NCBI GenBank assembly: GCA_017409345.1 | Contig: JAFQSX010000005.1 | Coordinates: 55,100 to 119,099 of the forward strand | DNA length: 64,000 nt | DNA from: Muribaculaceae bacterium | Lineage (GTDB): Bacteria; Bacteroidota; Bacteroidia; Bacteroidales; Muribaculaceae | Direction of reading: 5' to 3' | Shown: positions 1 to 7,335 of the stretch, one piece after another | Numbering within the stretch: the first letter of the stretch is position 1 | How the letters are laid out: the number at the start of each line of letters is the position of its first letter | Notes under the pieces: generated by a model | The model's database searches: none | Seen by the model: the letters and a program-made list of their open reading frames with translations, nothing else | What the model was told of the DNA's origin: nothing | Position numbers and translations under genes: made by a program

Positions 1-2463
1 CTGTTGAGTGAGACAGAGGACGTGGCACGAGAAGACCAAATATTCTTGATGGAGAATAGTGGCGTGAGTGCGATGGCTGAAGGCGAAATAAATGATTTGA
101 TTTCTCAAATGAAAGCAAATGCTTCAGTTGAACCTATTGTTGAAATTTCCGAAGAGAATTGGGTAGATAAGATTGTAACACCCATTGGCGAGGTTAAGAT
201 GGGGGAACATCAAAAGTCAAAACTATTCAACAAGGGACGAGAAAAACAATACGGAATGTTGCTTGAGACATTAAGTAACCCCGATATTGTATTAGAGGAA
301 CAAAGCAAAGAAGATACAACGCATGAAAGGGATTCGGTATATCTTTTCATTAAGACATTCCAAAAAGAAGATGGCTCAAAATATGTTCATTTTGAGAGTG
401 TAACGGTCAAACAAGATGGATTGGAAGTTTCGATTAGTTCTCATATTATAAGAGAGAACCAGTTGAGAAATAAAATGAAGAGTGATAGATTGCTTTATAA
501 AGCGACTGCACTCGACCAATCTACCAATTCGTCCGCAGAGCAATCTATCAAAGGTGGTAGCCTCTCTTCTACCGACAAAGGTAGTGATAATATTGGAGAT
601 GTGCAAGGGTTAGAGGATTATAGTGCCGAAGAAATAAAGGAAATTGCCCGGGGCTATATTGAAGATGTGATTGCCGAGAATGGATTTGATGCAGAGGTTG
701 TAGATTTGGCTATCTATGGATCTCGACGCAGAGGTGATGCCCGGGATGATTCGGATTTGGATATAGTGGTTGAATACTCGGGCAATGCTCGTGAAGATGA
801 CTTATTTAATGCTCTTAATGATGCAGAAACTCAACTTGAGATAGATGGAGTGAAGGTTGACATCAATCCTATTACAAAGAGTAAATCGGGGACTTTGGGT
901 GAGTTCATGGAGCGAGTAAGGGAGTATGATGAGGGGAATGGGTCTAATGGGTCAACTAAGAAGTCTCAACCCCTCACGAACCCCTCCGCCTTCGGCACCT
1001 CTCCTAAAACAGGGGAGGAATCGGGGGGCAGTTTGGAGGACGATGGCTTGTTGTTTAGAGAGGGTGATGGGGAGATGAATGATGCTGAGGTGAGTATGGC
1101 TAATGACCCAATTGCAAAGATTATGGGCAAGAGTCAACGCAGCAAGAAGCAACAGGCGAAGTTTGCCGAGCGAGAACGCAAGTATATGCGAAACACCAAT
1201 GAGTTAGGCGAAAAAATTGCAGAAGCCGAGTCGGAGGTAAACACCAACCCGACAGATAAACAAAAGGAGGCAGGCAACTACAAGAAAGGACACGTTAAGG
1301 TAGGGCCGTTCAATATAACGATAGAGCAGCCGAAAGGGAGTGTGCGCAGAGGTGTAGATGCAGACGGCAACAAGTGGGAGACCGAGATGCAGAACACCTA
1401 CGGCTACATTCGTGGCACAGAGGGTGTCGATGGCGACCATATAGACGTGTTCCTGTCTGATGATATTGACGGTTGGGACGGGCACAAAGTGTTCGTAGTG
1501 GACCAACGTAATGCTGACGGCAGCTTCGATGAACATAAGGTTATGCTTGGCTTCAATGACATCAACGATGCCGAGGCAGCCTATATGAGCAACTATGAAG
1601 AGGGTTGGCAGGGACTTGGAGCCATTACAGGTGTTGCCATAGAGGAGTTCGGGAAGTGGATAGCTTCCTCACATCGCAAGACCAAAGCGTTTGCGGAGTA
1701 CAAGAGTGTCAAAACCACCGAGGGACAAAGTACCGACGAGGGAATTTTGTTCCGCGATGGGGAGAGTGATGGGACGAGAGAGGAGTATGATAGGAGAGTG
1801 CGTCGTCCTAATCGCAGTGGCAGTGTAGGTAAGTGGGATAACCTTGGATGGCGCATGAAGGAGGCTTATCAAGACTCTATGCTATCGTTGAAGGAGTTGC
1901 AGGAAGTTATCGCCAAGAAGTATGGGTTGCAGGAGATACCATCGTGGATGAATGCTTATCTGCAAGAGAACTTAATGAGCAGTCGCAACAAGGCGGCAAG
2001 CGATGTGTATATGCGTGACTTCTACAATCCGATGATGAAAGAGGTGCAAGCCTTAATCAAGAAAGGGGTGAAGTATGAGGACTTGGTGAACTATATGATA
2101 GCGAAGCATGGGCTTGAACGCAACGTGGTGATGGCTGAGCGAGACGCCAAAAGGGCTGCTGACGAAGCGAAGGAAAAGGGAGAGGATTGGCAAAAGGCAT
2201 ACGATGAGGCGTTGAAGGAGAACCGAAAACGAGACTATTCGGGTTTAACCGCGTTGACCGGTGAGGAGAGTGTGGTGGACGCCGAGAAGGTGGCAGAAAA
2301 GATGGCGTTGGCAAAGTGCGACTATGACACAACTTTTAGCCCGATGATAGAAGCGAAGAGTGTGAAGATGAAAAATAAGCGAAGAAAGTTTGTGGGCTCT
2401 TTAAAAACGAAGATGCCTATTAGGGCAGTTCCGAGTGCGCCAATGCCCGTCCAAATGGCATAG
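1..2463 (+). CDS. Truncated polyvalent protein of a mobile element (nuclease-like, nucleotidyltransferase, pyrophosphatase-like domains)
   Basis: The frame is open at the left edge, so the true start lies outside the window; a TTG at position 4 is only the first possible start. About 819 codons are visible. Domains in order: residues 45-172 resemble the phage/ICE Barnase-EndoU-ColicinE5-RelE-like (PBECR) nuclease fold and end in LLYKA; residues 205-310 are a MNT-type nucleotidyltransferase with GSRRRG (239-244) and DSDLDI (249-254); residues 412-565 resemble the inorganic-pyrophosphatase-like domain of polyvalent proteins (GDHIDVFL, 477-484); residues 600-770 are a charged helical region. Such proteins are known from conjugative elements and phages, where they are thought to enter the recipient with the DNA; that role is inferred here. 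From about residue 773 the frame reads the antisense of the SMR gene, so the natural C-terminus is missing. Confidence 0.8.
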   Translation: MLSETEDVAREDQIFLMENSGVSAMAEGEINDLISQMKANASVEPIVEISEENWVDKIVTPIGEVKMGEHQKSKLFNKGREKQYGMLLETLSNPDIVLEEQSKEDTTHERDSVYLFIKTFQKEDGSKYVHFESVTVKQDGLEVSISSHIIRENQLRNKMKSDRLLYKATALDQSTNSSAEQSIKGGSLSSTDKGSDNIGDVQGLEDYSAEEIKEIARGYIEDVIAENGFDAEVVDLAIYGSRRRGDARDDSDLDIVVEYSGNAREDDLFNALNDAETQLEIDGVKVDINPITKSKSGTLGEFMERVREYDEGNGSNGSTKKSQPLTNPSAFGTSPKTGEESGGSLEDDGLLFREGDGEMNDAEVSMANDPIAKIMGKSQRSKKQQAKFAERERKYMRNTNELGEKIAEAESEVNTNPTDKQKEAGNYKKGHVKVGPFNITIEQPKGSVRRGVDADGNKWETEMQNTYGYIRGTEGVDGDHIDVFLSDDIDGWDGHKVFVVDQRNADGSFDEHKVMLGFNDINDAEAAYMSNYEEGWQGLGAITGVAIEEFGKWIASSHRKTKAFAEYKSVKTTEGQSTDEGILFRDGESDGTREEYDRRVRRPNRSGSVGKWDNLGWRMKEAYQDSMLSLKELQEVIAKKYGLQEIPSWMNAYLQENLMSSRNKAASDVYMRDFYNPMMKEVQALIKKGVKYEDLVNYMIAKHGLERNVVMAERDAKRAADEAKEKGEDWQKAYDEALKENRKRDYSGLTALTGEESVVDAEKVAEKMALAKCDYDTTFSPMIEAKSVKMKNKRRKFVGSLKTKMPIRAVPSAPMPVQMA
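970..1027. repeat. GC-rich palindromic repeat inserted in frame in the polyvalent gene
   Basis: A GC-rich block stands out in AT-rich surroundings. It contains the small hairpin CCGCCTTCGG (about 987-996) and a larger imperfect inverted repeat CCTCTCCT (998-1005) / AGGGGAGG (1011-1018) around AAAAC. It looks like the dispersed intergenic palindromes seen in many Bacteroidota genomes (from memory, not checked). Here it is translated in frame, as the Pro/Gly/Ser-rich linker (about residues 323-342) between the nucleotidyltransferase and pyrophosphatase-like domains. Confidence 0.5.
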
Positions 2464-2645
2464 GCTGTGCCGATGGGTAGTGTCTGGATGGCCTTGGCTA
2501 ATAGTCCCATGCTCAATATTGTAGATATTATGAAACCTACTATCCACAAGTATAATTCTATTCCTTCAGTATTTTTAGTCTTGCCAAGACAAAATGTCAT
2601 GGAAACTTCAAATAATCCGGCAATAAAAAGTATTATCCAATTCAT
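2322..2645 (-). CDS. Small multidrug resistance (SMR) family exporter, SugE/Gdx-like
   Basis: Four-helix SMR protein of 107 residues from the ATG at 2645. An ATG at 2678 would give 118 residues and overlap the upstream glycosyltransferase stop, but the MNWIILFIAG start matches the family N-terminus. The conserved membrane Glu lies in LFEVSMTF. The signature GTAYAIWTGIGA is of the SugE/Gdx (guanidinium exporter) type rather than the EmrE type. The C-terminus (IGLKVVS) is full length, so this gene is intact although the polyvalent reading frame runs antisense through its last 140 bases. It lies 17 bases behind the glycosyltransferase and is probably cotranscribed with it. Substrate is not predictable beyond the guanidinium/cation class. 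Confidence 0.85.
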   Translation of the reverse strand: MNWIILFIAGLFEVSMTFCLGKTKNTEGIELYLWIVGFIISTILSMGLLAKAIQTLPIGTAYAIWTGIGALGTALIGIFVFKEPTNFLRLFFIFTLFASIIGLKVVS

Positions 2646-2662
2646 TGATGAGATTGTTGGTT

Positions 2663-3904
2663 TTATTTTTTTATCCAAGTGTGGTTGCGACGATAGTTGC
2701 GCTTGCTGTTGAGTTTATATATTGCGTTGTAGAATGGACGAGTCATTATAAACCATGGGATAGTGAGTCGTAAAAGTCGCGATTTTAATGCTTGTGCAGC
2801 TCCTCGCCAAGTATAGATGATGGGAAGCCATAAAATAAGTCCTAAAATGGCAACAATGGTTGCTGGAAATAGGTTTGGTAATGATATGAAGATTGTAGAG
2901 ATGGATAGTAATAACCAAATCCAAAGAAGAATAGAGTAGAATGCAAATAATGTGCGATAACCTTTTCGTAGGTATTTTGAGGTGTAACTATATCTGCGTT
3001 TGAGTATTTTATGTGATTCAATCGGATCATAAAAATGACATTCAACGATTGAATCATTTGAGAGTTCTACTTTAGTGTTTTTTTGAGTGGTTATTTCATT
3101 AATAAATACATCATCTTCGCCAAAATGTAGATTTAGTGATCGAGAAAAACCTTTGTTGTCAAAGAAGCATTGGCGACGATAAGCAAGGTTGTAACTAAAC
3201 CCTCGATAGGGAGAGTGGTTGATTGCTGCAGAAAGGTAAACTGTGGCTTCGGCAATGCGGTCAAATGCGCGACGACGATATCCTTTGATGGTGTCAGAAT
3301 CGGGGCTAGGGGTTGCGTATCCTATGACAACATCGGTTTGCTCGTCAAAGTTGCGAGTGATGAGTGATAGCCATTGAGGTGAATTGATGCGAGAATTGGC
3401 ATTAACTGTAACGATGACTTCGTGTCGTGCGGCTTTAATGCCTAGTGTGAGCGCAAGTTTCTTGCGTGAAAGGCTGCGTGAGCGATCGGGGGTGTATGTG
3501 AGATATAGGTTGTGATAAGTCATTTCTAGTTGATTGACAACATCGCTTGTTGACTCTACTGAACCATCATTAACTACGATAACTTCAAATGGGGCGGGAT
3601 AATCTTGTTCAAGAATTTGTGGGAGTAATTGAGCGAGATTGGTGGCGTCATCGTTGCAATATACAATGACGGAAGCTGAAGGAAGTGTTGAGGGTGAAAG
3701 ATCAAATCCGCTATCAGAATGATAAAAATCATCGGACGAATAGCCGGTTGGGAGATTTTCTGCATTATTGCACTGCTTTTGGTGTTTGGCTACGCAAGAA
3801 ATGCTCTTGCGATAGAAAATCAGCAAGAACAAAATGCATATTGCCAAAGTTGAGAGCAATATAATCGTAGTTAAGGATATGTCGAAATTGAAAAATTGGG
3901 TCAT
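2663..3904 (-). CDS. Membrane glycosyltransferase family 2 protein
   Basis: 413 residues. An N-terminal membrane segment (about 12-30) is followed by a GT-A domain: SASVIVYCNDD (about 77-87) and FEVIVVNDGS bind the nucleotide-sugar. The usual DxD position reads VNANS, which lacks the metal-binding aspartates. An acidic GEDDVF follows near residue 268, and the acceptor-side motif is KRRYSYT. At least two membrane helices lie near the C-terminus (about 320-375). This layout fits membrane GT2 enzymes that build surface glycans. It is divergent from the exopolysaccharide locus that starts 220 bases away and has its own promoter. It is not of the initiating phosphoglycosyltransferase type. Sugar donor unknown. 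Confidence 0.8.
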   Translation of the reverse strand: MTQFFNFDISLTTIILLSTLAICILFLLIFYRKSISCVAKHQKQCNNAENLPTGYSSDDFYHSDSGFDLSPSTLPSASVIVYCNDDATNLAQLLPQILEQDYPAPFEVIVVNDGSVESTSDVVNQLEMTYHNLYLTYTPDRSRSLSRKKLALTLGIKAARHEVIVTVNANSRINSPQWLSLITRNFDEQTDVVIGYATPSPDSDTIKGYRRRAFDRIAEATVYLSAAINHSPYRGFSYNLAYRRQCFFDNKGFSRSLNLHFGEDDVFINEITTQKNTKVELSNDSIVECHFYDPIESHKILKRRYSYTSKYLRKGYRTLFAFYSILLWIWLLLSISTIFISLPNLFPATIVAILGLILWLPIIYTWRGAAQALKSRLLRLTIPWFIMTRPFYNAIYKLNSKRNYRRNHTWIKK

Positions 3905-3931
3905 TTTATCGGATGAGATTTTTTAGGACTG

Positions 3932-3961
3932 CAAAGTTACAAACATATCCTTAAAATCAAA
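3932..3961 (-). promoter_or_regulatory. Promoter of the GT2-SMR pair
   Basis: On the minus strand the -7 element TAACTTTG (3939-3932) fits TAnnTTTG, with TTTG at 3961-3958 and an 18-base spacer. It lies about 28 bases before the GT2 start codon. Confidence 0.55.
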
Positions 3962-4034
3962 ATAGAAAAATGTCGAGAATGTGATTTTTACTAATATTAA
4001 GGTGGAAAACGTTTTTTTTTGCAAAGGAAATGCC

Positions 4035-4093
4035 TATCTTTGCACCCGAAAAAATGTTAACGAGGATATAATATAAATCAAGTATACTCGTTA
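4035..4093 (+). promoter_or_regulatory. -7 element and leader hairpin of the exopolysaccharide operon
   Basis: TATCTTTG at 4035-4042 matches the Bacteroidota -7 consensus. The nearest TTTG (4018-4021) is only 13 bases upstream, so the -33 element is uncertain. The leader then has an inverted repeat TAACGAG (4058-4064) / CTCGTTA (4087-4093) that can form a stem in the 5' UTR about 37 bases before the first gene. No UpxY/NusG-like antiterminator gene, common at Bacteroides capsule loci, precedes it. Confidence 0.5.
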
Positions 4094-4130
4094 TAAAAAT
4101 AATAATGAATATAAATTTGAAAAAGTGAAT

Positions 4131-4934
4131 ATGAAAAAATGTTTGCTATATGTGGTGGCTATTATGGCTATTGCATTTTCTTCGTGTACGACATATAATA
4201 CTTCATTGCCTTATTTTAGTGATATTAGTGATTCGCAATCGGGAGAATTTACGCAAGGCGATTATGGAATAAAGATTATACCCGATGATGAGTTGTTGAT
4301 TACTGTAACGTCTATGGTGCCATCTGCAACAGCGATGTATAATCTCTCATTGAGTAACCCTGCGATGAGAGAGGAACTTTTGTCAGTTTCGCAACCACAA
4401 CAACAAACATATATCGTAGATGCAAATGGGGATATTCAATTTCCGGTATTGGGAAAATTACATGTGGCTGGATTGTCAACTCAAGAATTGAGAAAAGAAC
4501 TTGAAAATCGGATTAGTAAAGATGTTCAAGATCCGATTGTGAGAGTTCAATTGGTTAATTTTAGAATAAATGTGCTTGGCGAGGTGAAGAATCCCGGAGC
4601 GATATCAGTGAAAAAAGAAAGATATTCGTTGCTTGATGCTCTTGCCGACGCAGGCGATTTGACCGAATATGGTGAACGAAGTAATGTGATGTTGATTCGT
4701 GAGGTTGATGGAAAACGGATTTATCACCGATTGAATTTAAATAATTCAGAGGTATTGTCCTCTCCATATTTCTACTTGCAACAAAATGATGTTGTGTATG
4801 TGGAACCAAACGAAATCCGTCGAGAAAACGCAAAATATAATCAAAATAACTCATATAAAATTTCAGTAGTGTCAACAATCGTAAGTGCATGTTCGGTAAT
4901 CGCATCACTTATAATCGCCTTGACAGTTAAATAA
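4131..4934 (+). CDS. wza: Outer-membrane polysaccharide export lipoprotein (Wza-like)
   Basis: 267 residues from the ATG at 4131; a GTG two codons upstream is less likely. The signal peptide ends in the lipobox FSSC (Cys about 19), so it is a lipoprotein. The Poly_export domain spans about residues 45-145 (DANGDIQFPVLGKLHVAGL) and an SLBB-type beta-grasp domain about 145-235 (INVLGEVKNPGAISV). A C-terminal hydrophobic helix (about 245-266) resembles the membrane-inserting helix of Wza. First gene of the locus, 17 bases before the BY-kinase gene. It should form the outer-membrane exit channel for the polysaccharide. Confidence 0.9.
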   Translation: MKKCLLYVVAIMAIAFSSCTTYNTSLPYFSDISDSQSGEFTQGDYGIKIIPDDELLITVTSMVPSATAMYNLSLSNPAMREELLSVSQPQQQTYIVDANGDIQFPVLGKLHVAGLSTQELRKELENRISKDVQDPIVRVQLVNFRINVLGEVKNPGAISVKKERYSLLDALADAGDLTEYGERSNVMLIREVDGKRIYHRLNLNNSEVLSSPYFYLQQNDVVYVEPNEIRRENAKYNQNNSYKISVVSTIVSACSVIASLIIALTVK

Positions 4935-4951
4935 CTTTTTGAATTCTTGCA

Positions 4952-7273
4952 ATGGAAAATAAAATAAAATCCAATGATCAAATAGATTTGGCGCAAATCG
5001 TAGATGTGTTGCGTCGCAATTGGTGGATGTTTGCTGTTTCAGTAGTTTTATGTGGCGCATTGGGCGTTGCGTATTTGTATGTGAAACATTCGGTATATGT
5101 TGTTCATGCAAAGGTGCTGGTGGCATATGATGAGGGTACTAGTTCAATGGGATCATCAATCATGCAGAGCCTATCATTGGGTGGAGTAGGAGGAAGTAAT
5201 GTTGAGGATGAGGTGCTTGTGATGGGAGCACATTCTATAAAAGAACAAGCAATAAAGGAACTAAAACTCAATCGCTCATATTACAGTCCTGATGGCTTTT
5301 TGAAGAAAAAATATTATTATAATAATAGCCCAATCGAAATTTCGGCCCCCGAAGAGGTGTTTGATACACTTTCAGTGGGGATGAAATTTAACATTAAAGC
5401 CAATAAAGATTTAAGCAAGATTGAAGTAGAAGTAAAGAAGGGCCGATTTACAACATTGGCCGAAGTTACTGGAGATAAATTGCCAATGGTGGTGAATACT
5501 CCTTATGGAATCTATTCAATTGATAAGACAAAATTTTATGTTCCGGGAGAAGAAGTTGAGGTAGTGGCAAATGTTACCGGTAATTCAATATATGCCGAGG
5601 CCATAACAAATGATTTGACTGTCCAAAAATCGGAGAAGAAAGCAAATGGTATCTCATTATATTATGAAGATATAAATATAAAGAGGGGTAAAGATTTGCT
5701 TAATAAAATGGTAGAGTTGTATAATCGTCGAGGTCAAAAAGAAAAAGATGAAATGGCAGTAAATACAGGTCGTTTCATTGATGAACGCCTTGATACATTA
5801 TATATTTCTCTTGCAGATGCTGAACGAAAAATTCAAAATTATAAGCAAAATAAAAATATAGTAGATGTATCAAGCGAAGCTCGTTATTTAATGCAGAAGA
5901 AAGGGACGCTTGAAAACGCATTGTTGTCGGCTGAAACACAATATGAAGTGTTGAAAATGGCTGATGATTTCTTTAGTAATCCAAAGAACAATTACGCGAT
6001 GATGCCTTTTGCACCAGAACTATCCGGAGTTGAAGATGCGATTACTTTGTATAATGAGATGATTGCCAAACGCATGGAGATAGAAACAAACGCAAAAGGT
6101 GACAACCCGGCATTATTGGCAATTAATGAACAGATTGATGCAATGCGCGAAAATGTAAAGAAATCAATCAATCGCGCAGTGTCAAGCGCATCTGTACGCC
6201 TTAAAGAGTTAAAAGCCGAGTCAAGTGCATCTGAAAATAAATTGAGCTCAATTCCGGCGCAAGAACGTGAATATCTTGAATTGCAGCGCGATCAAACGAT
6301 TAAAAATCAGTTATATAGTTTCTTGTTGCAAAAAAGAGAAGAAAATCAACTAGTTCTTGCTGCAACTACACCAAAAGGTAAGATAATAGATAAGGCTTTT
6401 GCTTATAATGAGCCGGTTGCACCTAAAAAAATGATGATAATAGTTGTAGCATTGTTCTTCGGCTTGATTATACCTGCTCTTTGGTTATATGTAAAAAATC
6501 TGATGAGCAACAAGTTTGATTCAGTTGAATCATTGACTCGCCTCACCACTCTACCTATTATCGGTGAAATATGTCATTCTCGTAGAGCAAAAGAAAATCC
6601 TATCGTAGTGAGTGAGACATCAACGCGTCCTATTGCGGAGTTGTTCCGATTGTTGCGTAGTAATTTGCAATTTATGTTCCCTATAAAAGGTGTAGAAAAC
6701 GGACAAGTTGCAATGATTACCTCAAGTTGTAGCGGTGAGGGTAAAACATTTGTTTCGATGAATGTGGCAGAATCATTGGCGTTGTTGGATAAGAAGGTCG
6801 TATTGGTGGGATTGGATATTCGCTTGCCTATGTTGGCTCAAAATCTATGCTTGCCAAGTTCGCCAGGTGTAACAAATTATTTGTCGGGAGCAATAGATGA
6901 TGTTGATTCATTAATAAATCATCATAGTAATTGTGATATAATCGTTGCCGGACCGGTGCCACCTAATCCATCTGAATTGCTATTGTCAGATAGAACCGAG
7001 TTACTTATAAAAGAGTTGAAGCAGCGATATGATTTTGTGATTATCGACTCTGCTCCAATAGGACTTGTTTCTGATTCATTTTCATTGACTAAATTTAGTG
7101 ACGTTACACTTTATGTGTCGCGTGCTAATTATACGAAAAAGAGTTTCATAAAATATCTCAATTCTGTAGTTGAGAGAGGACAACTTAAAAATGTTGCAGT
7201 TGTTGTAAACGACACAAATCCAAAACTTTCTCATGGCTATGGTTATGGCTATGGCTCAAAAGAGGATAATTAA
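4952..7273 (+). CDS. wzc: Polysaccharide co-polymerase with BY-type tyrosine kinase domain (Wzc-like)
   Basis: 773 residues. A Wzz domain begins near residue 10; the first membrane helix lies at 25-46, a long periplasmic part with coiled coil (GNVR-type region) follows, and the second helix lies at about 493-513. The cytoplasmic kinase domain has Walker A GEGKT (about 593-597), Walker A' VVLVGLDIRLP and Walker B FVIIDSAP (about 694-701). The C-terminus has a short tyrosine cluster, GYGYGYG, near 763-769, the usual autophosphorylation tail but with only three tyrosines. Chain length control and export gating of the polysaccharide are the known family roles. No separate phosphatase gene is in the locus. 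Confidence 0.92.
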   Translation: MENKIKSNDQIDLAQIVDVLRRNWWMFAVSVVLCGALGVAYLYVKHSVYVVHAKVLVAYDEGTSSMGSSIMQSLSLGGVGGSNVEDEVLVMGAHSIKEQAIKELKLNRSYYSPDGFLKKKYYYNNSPIEISAPEEVFDTLSVGMKFNIKANKDLSKIEVEVKKGRFTTLAEVTGDKLPMVVNTPYGIYSIDKTKFYVPGEEVEVVANVTGNSIYAEAITNDLTVQKSEKKANGISLYYEDINIKRGKDLLNKMVELYNRRGQKEKDEMAVNTGRFIDERLDTLYISLADAERKIQNYKQNKNIVDVSSEARYLMQKKGTLENALLSAETQYEVLKMADDFFSNPKNNYAMMPFAPELSGVEDAITLYNEMIAKRMEIETNAKGDNPALLAINEQIDAMRENVKKSINRAVSSASVRLKELKAESSASENKLSSIPAQEREYLELQRDQTIKNQLYSFLLQKREENQLVLAATTPKGKIIDKAFAYNEPVAPKKMMIIVVALFFGLIIPALWLYVKNLMSNKFDSVESLTRLTTLPIIGEICHSRRAKENPIVVSETSTRPIAELFRLLRSNLQFMFPIKGVENGQVAMITSSCSGEGKTFVSMNVAESLALLDKKVVLVGLDIRLPMLAQNLCLPSSPGVTNYLSGAIDDVDSLINHHSNCDIIVAGPVPPNPSELLLSDRTELLIKELKQRYDFVIIDSAPIGLVSDSFSLTKFSDVTLYVSRANYTKKSFIKYLNSVVERGQLKNVAVVVNDTNPKLSHGYGYGYGSKEDN

Positions 7274-7286
7274 TGCTTGAATATAA

Positions 7287-7323
7287 TGCATAGAGATAAT
7301 CATGATTTGATTGTCTCTATGCA
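7287..7323 (+). other. Intercistronic hairpin between wzc and wzy
   Basis: TGCATAGAGA pairs perfectly with TCTCTATGCA, and the inner TAATCA/TGATTG extends the stem to about 16 pairs (one G-U) around a TGATT loop. It fills the 62-base gap before the polymerase gene and is followed by an AT-rich stretch, not a clean T-run. It could be a partial terminator or an mRNA processing or stability element that sets polymerase expression. Confidence 0.55.
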
Positions 7324-7335
7324 ATTTAATATATA

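Noticed and set aside
2322-2463. C-terminal 46 residues of the polyvalent frame as a real domain
   Set aside because: They are the antisense of the SMR coding sequence, so they are a by-product of the junction.
2467-2712. 81-codon plus-strand ORF opposite the SMR gene
   Set aside because: Antisense to the intact SMR gene; no signal or domain.
4018-4021. TTTG as -33 element of the exopolysaccharide promoter
   Set aside because: Only 13 bases from the -7 element; the consensus spacing is 18 to 21.
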